Below are positions 56,901 to 64,000 of a DNA stretch of 64,000 nt, piece by piece; the stretch's first letter is position 1, and the number at the start of each line of letters is the position of its first letter. Made by a program: the position numbers and the translations under genes. Source of the stretch: Bathymodiolus brooksi (lineage: Eukaryota > Mollusca > Bivalvia > Mytilida > Modiolidae); the NCBI GenBank assembly GCA_963680875.1, contig OY804575.1, positions 34,879,103 through 34,943,102 of the forward strand, given 5' to 3'. The notes beneath the pieces are model-generated. The model worked only from the letters and a program-made list of their open reading frames with translations. It was not told the DNA's origin and did not search any database.

Positions 56901-58047
56901 TCCAAGAATCATTTCAACAAAGTTTGGTTGATATTGGCTCAGTAGTTTCCGAGGAGAAGATTTTTTTAAAATTTCATCCCCCCTTTTTTCTAATTTGCAT
57001 AATCGGTCAAAATCGGCAAAAGTTCACAGTTCATAAAAAATCCTGTAATATATGCTAAAAAGCTCATCATTATGCTTACACAGTTCAAATTTGGGCACAT
57101 TCTGGCTTAAAATAGAGCAGTTTTGGCCATTTGAAGAAATTTCTATTTTTAGTAACAGCGGCCATCTTGAATGGAGGGCGGGGCTGTCGGACACAATTTT
57201 GAAAGGGACCCACCCAGGGACAATCCCTACCAGGTTTGGTTTAATTTGGTTCAGCGGTTTCAGAGGAGATGATTTAAATGTGATCTTTTATCAAAATATG
57301 CCTAATTTGCATAATCGGTATATATCGGCTGAAAAAAAAATTTCACAGAAAAACCAGGAATATATGTTAAACTACTCCTTGCCATGTAGCTGCAGTTAAA
57401 ATTTGAGCTCATTTTGACTTACACTAAAGCAGCAATGGATAATTAAAATTTCATCCCCCCTTTTTTCTATTTTTAGCTTGGTGGCCATCTTGGTTGGAAG
57501 TCGGGATCAACGGACACAATTTTGGAAGGGGGCCATCCAAGAATCATTTCAGCAAAATTTGGTTGATATTGGCTCAGTAGTTTCCGAGAAGATTTTTTTA
57601 AAATTTCATCCCCCCTTTTTTCTAATTTGCATAATCGGTCAAAATCGGCAAAAGTTCAAAGTTCATAAAAAATCCTGTAATATATGCTAAAAAGCTCATC
57701 ATTATGCTTACACAGTTCAAATTTGGGCACATTCTGGCTTAAAATAGAGCAGTTTTGGCCAGTTGAAGAAATTTCTATTTTTAGTAACAGCGGCCATCTT
57801 GAATGGAGGGCGGGGCTGTCGGACACAATTTTGAAAGGGACCCACCCAGGGACCATCCCTGCCAGGTTTGGTTTAATTTGGTTCAGCGGTTTCAGAGGAG
57901 AAGATTTAAATGTGATCTTTTATCAAAATATGCCTAATTTGCATAATCGGTATATATCGGCTGAAAGAAAAATTTCACAGAAAAACCCGGAATATATGTT
58001 AAACTACTCCTTGCCATGTAGCTGCAGTTAAAGGCCAGGTGAGCTAA
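47868..58047 (+). mobile_element. HEM copy 9 (inner element), head repeated three times
   Basis: Head CCAGAGGCTCC-CA-GGAGCCT, then GCTCACCTGG at 47868, 51122 and 54376. The single tail is GGCCAGGTGAGCTAA at 58033-58047, exactly complementary to GCTCACCTGG over 10 bases. It sits inside the outer motif AATTTGATGAA|AAAAGGG, seen uninterrupted at about 16590-16610, which fixes the insertion point. Monomers carry AACAGCGGCCATCTTGAATG, GAGGGCGGGGCTGTCGGACA, CATCTTGGTTGGAAGTCGGG and GGGGGCCATCCAAGAATCAT. The third repeat has an extra 633-bp dimer (55577-56209 repeated at 56210). Confidence 0.9.
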
Positions 58048-58598
58048 AAAAGGGAAATAACTCCAAAATGAGTGATGGCATTTACTTCAAAATTGCAGGG
58101 TGGGTAGATCTTGATATGCCGCACATTTTTGCAATTTAAAGTTAACCTTTATTTCTTATAGTTTTTGAAATATAAGACGAAAAGTATTAAAATTTTACAA
58201 ATTTGATGAAAAAAGGGCAATAACTCCAAGATGGGTAATCAGATTTACTTCAAAATTGCAGGGTAGGTAGATAGATCTTGATGTGCTGATCATTTTTACC
58301 CCATGTCAGATTTTTGATATTATTAACGGTTTTTGAGTTATTACCCAAAACCTGCAATTTTACCATATGTTCTATTTTTAGTAACAGCGGCGATGTTGGT
58401 TGGTGCACGGCATCACCGGACACAATTTTGAAACTAGACACCCTAGTGATGATTCAGACCAAGTTTGGTTTCCATTGGTCTAGTACTTTCAGAGGAGAAG
58501 ATTTTTGAAAAAGTTTACGATGTACGACAGACGACGACGACGGACGCCAAGTGATGGCAATAGCTCACCTGATTCTTTGGGTCAGGTGAGCTAAAAAA

Positions 58599-58660
58599 GC
58601 ATATTGCACTCTCGTGCAAAATCAATGAATGAAATTACGTGGCACAAGAGTGCAATATGG
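58599..58660. repeat. short foldback
   Basis: GCATATTGCACTCTCGTGC and GGCACAAGAGTGCAATATGG form a hairpin immediately after the outer HEM tail and next to the dispersed repeat that follows. Confidence 0.75.
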
Positions 58661-58968
58661 TTTTTTATTGCACAGAAATTGCTTTTTGCTAATCAATGTT
58701 AGAAAATTTCATAAAATTTCAAAATTATAAAATTAAAATAAAATAAAATTTAAAGTTCAAAATTTTCATAAAATTTCAAAACTTTCATAAGATTTGAAAA
58801 TTTTCATTTTTTTTTTTAAAATGATAAAACATTTTAAAATTTCAAAACTTTCAAGATTTTCATAAACTTTCAAATTTCATAAGATTTCAATATTTTCAAA
58901 AAATTTTAAAATGATAAAACTTTCAAAAAATTCAAAATCATAGTAAAATAGAGCCTTATGTAATAAAA
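58661..58968 (+). repeat. dispersed repeat with AT-rich expansion
   Basis: It starts TTATTGCACAGAAATTGC and GCTAATCAATGTTAGAAAAT and ends AGTAAAATAGAGCCTTATGT + AATAAA, as in the inverted copy at 44585-44700. Between them about 210 bp of AAAATTTCATAAAATTTC-like repeats replace the middle of the other copy. Confidence 0.72.
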
Positions 58969-59080
58969 CAATTGCTACACTTGAGCTTGATCAATATGAG
59001 GTTTTATGGAGCAGAGTACAACAATATTGAACTCTGCTCCATAAAACCTCATATTGGTCTCGTTCAAGTGCAGTAATTGT
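58969..59080. repeat. foldback with about 50-bp arms
   Basis: ACAATTGCTACACTTGAGCT, TGATCAATATGAGGTTTTAT, GGAGCAGAGT and the inverse after a loop of about 10 bases (ACAACAATATTGA). The arms are nearly identical. Confidence 0.88.
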
Positions 59081-59745
59081 ATATTGTTGTTTACCATACC
59101 TGTTATGTCAACATATTCAATAAACAATTTGCAGTCCTCACGATGTAAGCACCGGTCCTCCGTCCCAAGACCAGTAAAACTTTGTTCAGACCAGTAAAAA
59201 AAATTCAGATTTTGTTTAGAACTATATAAAAATAAATTCAAGAATTTGATTCTGATCAGTAAATTCAAATTTTCATTTAGAGGGCTGAATTTGGGATTAT
59301 CATTTGAGATTTATAAATTGTCTATGGTCTGGTGACTGAAAATGAACCAATGACAAATACTCTCACATACTGTTACATGTAGTAAGGTTTCATAAGTAGG
59401 AAGGAAATAAATGTTAAGAAGCAATAGCAGACATTTATTTTCAGAGAGACTCTTCTAAATTACATATAAAAAAAAAAAAAAGATGTCTTCTGTGAATCTA
59501 ATGGCAGCTAAGGCCCTTATTAAGTTTTTGGGGAATTTATATTTTCAGCCATATCTCACTATTTTAGTACACTAGCACTTGTATTATTCCAAAGTATCAT
59601 TGCTATCACAACAGGATTTCCATGCCATGCATAGCACAGTTTAAATAATATTTTATTCAATTTAGGTTACAAATTATACAAGTCAACGTATGCATCAATG
59701 CTGCCTAAATATTTTCACTTGGCCATTTTTCTTTCTGGTTAAACA
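59081..59745. other. region downstream of EIPR1
   Basis: AT-rich. A minus-strand open frame at 58975-59268 crosses the foldback and has no family signature. No repeat family recognised after 59080. Confidence 0.4.
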
Positions 59746-59751
59746 TTTATT
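59746..59751 (-). promoter_or_regulatory. EIPR1 polyadenylation signal
   Basis: The minus strand reads AATAAA about 45 bases after the stop codon, which implies a very short 3' UTR unless a later signal is used. Confidence 0.65.
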
Positions 59752-59796
59752 TTACAAGACATTAGTATTGCACATCTTTATATCAATAGTCATAAA

Positions 59797-59971
59797 TCAT
59801 AACAGTATCTTATATTTTTCAGCACGAGGTACTCGGTTAATAACTAAACGTCCATCGTAACTCAGGGATGCAAATACCCATGGATCAGCTGCTGACCAAT
59901 CAACAGCATAAACACTATCTTCATGTTCTTCATAGGTAGCTATAATGCCATCTTTTTGTGGTTCATTTGAT
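59797..59971 (-). CDS. EIPR1: EIPR1 (TSSC1), last coding exon
   Basis: On the minus strand the acceptor TTTTTATATTTCAG at 59972-59985 is followed by one base finishing a split codon, then 57 codons and TGA at 59797-59799. The peptide contains [40 protein letters not shown] and ends RAEKYKILL, matching my memory of the EIPR1/TSSC1 C-terminus: the last WD40 blade with [10 protein letters not shown] and the RVPRA..Y..L tail. EIPR1 is a WD40 propeller that binds the EARP and GARP tethering complexes and works in endosomal recycling and dense-core vesicle formation. This is only the final exon. I found no other EIPR1 exon up to 64000, so the preceding intron is longer than 4 kb. Nothing suggests it is broken. 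Confidence 0.93.
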
Positions 59972-60259
59972 CTGAAATATAAAAAATTATTTACACAAAT
60001 CGTAACATTTTAAAAGAAACAAGAACTGTTTAAACTAGATCATTTTTGCAAACAAAATTTAACGTTTTGACAGAAAAATTAAATGTCAGAACTTCATCAT
60101 TTTTGTAAAAAAAAATACCATTTTGACAGAAACAAGTACCGTACTGTAAAAATACAGCTTTATTAAGTTTATACTGGTAGTTCAGGTTGTATATCTTTTT
60201 TAACAGCTCTTGAAATTCTACTTAATTTGATTCCAAGGTCATTTTAATATCACTCCATT
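59972..60259. other. EIPR1 last intron, near part
   Basis: Intronic by position. AT-rich, nothing else recognised. Confidence 0.6.
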
Positions 60260-61452
60260 AAAGAAATGTTAAAAGGACCTCTACAAAGCTCTATATTAAA
60301 ACTTGTTCCTATAGGTCTAAAATTCATTTGGTCAAGCAAAAAACTAGAAGGTATATTAGCAAGTTACCTATGAAAAAAGAACGGATATGGAGTAATGTCA
60401 AGGAGACAACATCCCATCTCCAAAATAAACTAACCAAGAACATACATCTAGGGGTCGCCACAAGGTCTTCAACAAAGTGGGATGGTTTAAAACCAATACG
60501 GTTTCATCAGTATACATGAGGATTACAACATTTCCTAACTTTTGTACAAGAGGATATAGGTCACATCAAATGTTATTGATTCAAAATTAATTATTTATTC
60601 TTGAGTAGTTCTTATATTGCAAATATCCAGATGTGAAAAGGTCAATTAAAATCTTATTTCATTCAGGAATAGTTATGCTTACATCACCTTCCAAATTTTT
60701 GACAGGAACCATATTCCTTCATGCACATCTGCAGGCAGTGTATTACAACTGTGTAAAGTTTCATTTAAATCCCATGAGCCGTTTAGGAGGAGTTGTGCTT
60801 ACAAGCCCATCTCTCCATACAGAACGTTTTTCAGATTATAAGTTAAATTATCCCCCCTTCCAAATTTTGGACAGCAAGGTACATGCCCCCCCTTTTCGTG
60901 AAAGTATAAGTTGAATTATCTCCCCTTTTAAATTTTGGACAGCAACCATATTCCTTCATGCACATCTGCAGGTAGTGTACTACAAATGTGTAAAATTTCA
61001 TAAAAATCCAATAAGCCGTTTAGGAGGAGTTGCACTTACAAGGTACATGCCCCCCCCCCTCCCCCTTTTCGTGAAAGTATAAGTTAAATTATCTCGCCTT
61101 TTAAATTTTGGACAGCAACCATATTCCTTCAGGCACATCTGCAGGTAGTGTACTACAGATGTGTAAAGTTTCATAAAAATCCAATAAGTCGTTTAGGAGG
61201 AGTTGCGCTTACAAGGTACATTACATGCCCGCCCCCCCCCTTTTCATGAAAGTATAAGTTGAATTATCTCGCCTTTTAAATTTTGGACAGCAACCATATT
61301 CCTTCATGCATATCTGCAGGTAGTGTACTACAAGTGTGTAAAGTTTCATAAAAATCCAATAAGCGGTTTAGGAGGAGTTGCACTTACAAGGTACATGGAC
61401 GAACGGACAGATTCCTATATACCCCCCAAACTTTGTTTGCAAGGGGGTATAA
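60260..61452 (+). mobile_element. second type of hairpin-ended tandem-core repeat, in the EIPR1 intron
   Basis: About four units of 170-240 bp contain CCTTTTAAATTTTGGACAGC, AACCATATTCCTTCATGCAC, ATCTGCAGGTAGTGTACTAC, GTGTAAAGTTTCATAAAAAT and GTTTAGGAGGAGTTGCACTT. A variable C-run (ACATGCCCCCCC) separates them. The 3' end is GGACGAACGGACAGATTCC, then hairpin TATACCCCC...GGGGGTATA (stem 61418-61426 with 61443-61451), then AATAAA. The left boundary is uncertain. No protein is encoded. Confidence 0.72.
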
Positions 61453-62540
61453 TAAACTGCTTGTTCAAGCCTTCTAGTCTAACTAAATAGCTAGTACTCC
61501 CACACCCTGTCAACAATTGAATACTTTATAAAAAAAAAAAGAACCTCAACACCAATCATGCACCAAAAGTGTTATGCATATATGAGTTTCCATGAATGCA
61601 GAAAATGAGAGCAAAAGTGTAATGATAAAGCAGGACACAACGCGTGCCCTGCAACAATCACAAATTAAATGAACAACAAAAACATGTCTGCTGCCATTTC
61701 TAACATTTATTAAAGAGACAGATAATACATAAAACAAATCCGGACAAAGTACAAATGGAGATAACTCTTATGAGACCATACAAACAACTACAAAACATCC
61801 CGCCCCACAAATTTTGACGATGGTCCGAAAGTTTTTGTAAATAGATGAAAACGTTAAAGATACAATAAACTTTAAATAAAAATTACTTTACTTTATTACT
61901 TTAACTATAACTTTTCATAATCTGAAAAATACATAAAAACAATAACTGAGCATTCTCAAAAAAATCTAGCATCCATCGGCAACTACAATCCAGTACCACT
62001 ATGCAAAAAAAATTGAGAATCTGGCATCGAAAAGTCTCCCCCTTAGGATGCACGCATTACTCTCACACAAAATTGAAGTTTGGCACCAGGTATCCACCAC
62101 AGGATTTGCAATGCACGTATTACTTCCACAAAGAGACAAACATACAATATAACGATACAAAAAAAAACTCCAATGCATAACTGGATACTTTACCCAACAT
62201 CCTCAGGAAAATTGTCATACTGAATAAAATATTGATATAGCCATTAGAGACCTTAAACTCTTACAATTGGTATGATATATAACTCCTATGAAAATATTAT
62301 AAGTTTCAGATCAAATAGAAAAAAAATACGACTATTCCCCTCTCCCTATCGTCCAGGACTCGTACAACTCACTCACAGTATAACAAAAATATAAAATGGA
62401 ACATATAACATCTTTAGAAAAGAAAATATCAACCGAGGTTTTATTTATGACATACTATCACACTGCTACAGACAATTCACAATCAAATCAGCATCAAATT
62501 TAAATGTAAACATTGACAACGTCATAAACATATTTAACCC
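61453..62540. other. EIPR1 intron, nothing recognised
   Basis: AT-rich. I looked for EIPR1 WD40 exons on the minus strand and found none. The minus-strand open frame at 61546-61737 has no family signature. Confidence 0.45.
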
Positions 62541-63590
62541 AAAATAGAAGTATCCAAATAACTTTAATTAAAATAGAAGTATCCAAAGAACTTTAATTAA
62601 AATAGAAGTATCCAAAGAACTTTAATTAAAATAGAAGAATCCAAAGAACTTTAATTAAAATAGAAGTATCCAAAGAACTTTAATTAAAATAGAAGTATCC
62701 AAAGAACTTTAATTAAAATAAAAGTATCCAAAGAACTTTAATGAAAATAGAAGTATCCAAAGAACTTTAATTAAAATAGAAGTATCCAAAGAACTTTAAT
62801 TAAAATAGAAGTATCCAAAGAACTTTAATTAAAATAGAAGTATCCAAAGAACTTTAATTATAATAGAAGTATCCAAAGAACTTTAATTAAAATAGAAGTA
62901 TCCAAAGAACTTTAATTAAAATAGAAGTATCCAAAGAACTTTAATTAAAATAGAAGTATCCAAAGAACTTTAATTAAAATAGAAGTATCCAAAGAACTTT
63001 AATTAAAATAGAAGTATCCAAAGAACTTTAATTAAAATAGAAGTATCCAAAGAACTTTAATTAAAATAGAAGTATCCAAAGAACTTTAATTAAAATAGAA
63101 GTATCCAAAGAACTTTAATTAAAATAGAAGTATCCAAAGAACTTTAATTAAAATAGAAGTATCCAAAGAACTTTAATTAAAATAGAAGTATCCAAAGAAC
63201 TTTAATTAAAATAGAAGTATCCAAAGAACTTTAATTAAAATAGAAGTATCCAAAGAACTTTAATTAAAATAGAAGTATCCAAAGAACTTTAATTAAAATA
63301 GAAGTATCCAAAGAACTTCAATTAAAATAGAAGTATCCAAAGAACTTTAATTAAAATAGAAGTATCCAAAGAACTTCAATTAAAATAGAAGTATCCAAAG
63401 AACTTTAATTAAAATAGAAGTATCCAAAGAACTTTAATTAAAATAGAAGTATCCAAAGAACTTTAATTAAAATAGAAGTATCCAAAGAACTTTAATTAAA
63501 ATAGAAGTATCCAAAGAACTTTAATTAAAATAGAAGTATCCAAAGAACTTTAATTAAAATAGAAGTATCCAAAGAACTTTAATTAAAATT
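62541..63590. repeat. 30-bp minisatellite, 35 copies without length change
   Basis: The unit AAAATAGAAGTATCCAAAGA + ACTTTAATTA fills 1050 bp, that is 35 units of exactly 30 bp with scattered single-base changes (for example AAGAATCC, TTCAATT, TATAATAG). No indel is needed to align them. Confidence 0.95.
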
Positions 63591-64000
63591 CACAATTTAA
63601 AGCTGTCATGGCGATGCAATCATCACCAATAAAATGTTAAAACTGTGTCAATCGTCAAATCTGTCAAAGCTCCACACAACATCAACACACATGTTATTGT
63701 ATCAACATCAGGAAAATTCTTTAGCGGCATGGCGATGCAATCATCACCAATAAACAATAAAAGGTCACAGACTATCTTCTTAATTACAAACGGTGAAAAA
63801 AAAATTCCTCTGCGTTGGCGATACAGTTATCACCAAACAACAACAAATTTCTTCAAACGGTTGTGGCAATACACAAAGTTTAAATCAGGTCTTCTATAGA
63901 ATTGGAGGCGGGGCATCGACACAATGATCTTCAGTGCAAAGTACACAAAACGAGACACATTGAAAACGGCAATACACATAGACAAAGAATGACAAAATCT
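63591..64000. repeat. flank with a repeated CATGGCGATGCAATCATCAC motif
   Basis: The 27-bp motif CATGGCGATGCAATCATCAC + CAATAAA occurs at about 63608 and 63728, and a variant (TTGGCGATACAGTTATCACC) at about 63815. The motif copies have mostly unlike sequence between them. No gene recognised to the window end. Confidence 0.55.

Larger units (their letters stand above)
45641..58597 (+). mobile_element. HEM copy 8 (outer element) with nested, amplified inner HEM
   Basis: Outer head CTAGAGGCTCC-CA-GGAGCCT, then GCTCACCTG at 45641. The outer tail ends at 58597 with ACGACGACGGACGCC, hairpin TAGCTCACCTGA-TTCTTTGG-GTCAGGTGAGCTA, AAAAA. Outer material is 45641-47867 and 58048-58597: the GGGCAATAACTCC module, three 312-bp units, then the module again. 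The middle is an inner HEM whose head occurs three times and whose tail occurs once. All open frames of 60-184 codons here follow the monomers on both strands and are not genes. Confidence 0.92.

Noticed and set aside
46636..58031. Dozens of open frames of 60-184 codons on both strands, identical between copies, for example starting MAAILVGSRDHRT
   Set aside because: They follow the HEM monomers on both strands, begin at the GGCGGCCATCTTG box by chance (ATGGCGGCC), and have no domain. Identity reflects recent DNA duplication, not protein constraint.
21780..58597. HEM as an LTR or Tc1-type element
   Set aside because: No terminal direct repeats, no TG...CA ends, no TA or fixed target duplication, and only a 9-11 bp inverted match between ends.

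Overview
This is eukaryotic genomic DNA: AT-rich, almost free of long open frames, and made mostly of interspersed repeats. The repeat types suggest a mollusc, most likely a bivalve. The evidence is tRNA-derived SINEs with an '...AAACTGACCGCCACGATATAGC...GTTAAACACCA' body, modular repeats carrying GCGGCCATCTTGG and GGACGACGGACGCC blocks, and many ACATGTA motifs. The species cannot be named from sequence alone.

Host genes are sparse and both lie on the minus strand. At 59797-59971 is the last coding exon of EIPR1 (TSSC1, a WD40 protein), with its stop codon and an AATAAA signal; its other exons must lie to the right, beyond the window. A second, unrecognised gene is inferred from five very short exons (24113-24189, 18140-18160, 6788-6804, 6167-6218, 5259-5293) plus a weaker sixth (3483-3502). 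They have consensus splice sites and one compatible reading frame. Its introns hold most repeats between 5 and 24 kb.

Layout. 0-3 kb: two minisatellites (51 and 37 bp units). 4-19 kb: introns with SINEs, foldback hairpins and several copies of a hairpin-ended modular element (working name HEM). 19.3-24.0 kb: a dead Tc1/mariner-superfamily transposon with about 60-bp inverted repeats, its transposase interrupted near codon 21 by a HEM. 24-26 kb: another HEM and a 31-bp satellite. 26.7-35.0 kb: a dead Ty1/copia retrotransposon whose right LTR was split by a TIR element with a 9-bp target duplication, itself split by a 3.25-kb HEM. 35-41 kb: two MITEs, SINEs and a LINE fragment. 41.6-43.6 kb: a degenerate Ginger-like transposon with a small hAT element inserted in it. 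45.6-58.6 kb: a giant nested HEM array in which one HEM inserted in another and a 3254-bp segment then amplified by unequal crossing over. 58.6-64 kb: foldbacks, the EIPR1 exon, a second kind of hairpin-ended repeat and a 35-copy 30-bp satellite.

The strongest candidate for something under-described is the HEM family: a hairpin at each end, a 9-11 bp inverted match between the two ends that changes in step between subfamilies, tandem cores of a shared diverged monomer, and direct evidence of insertion.
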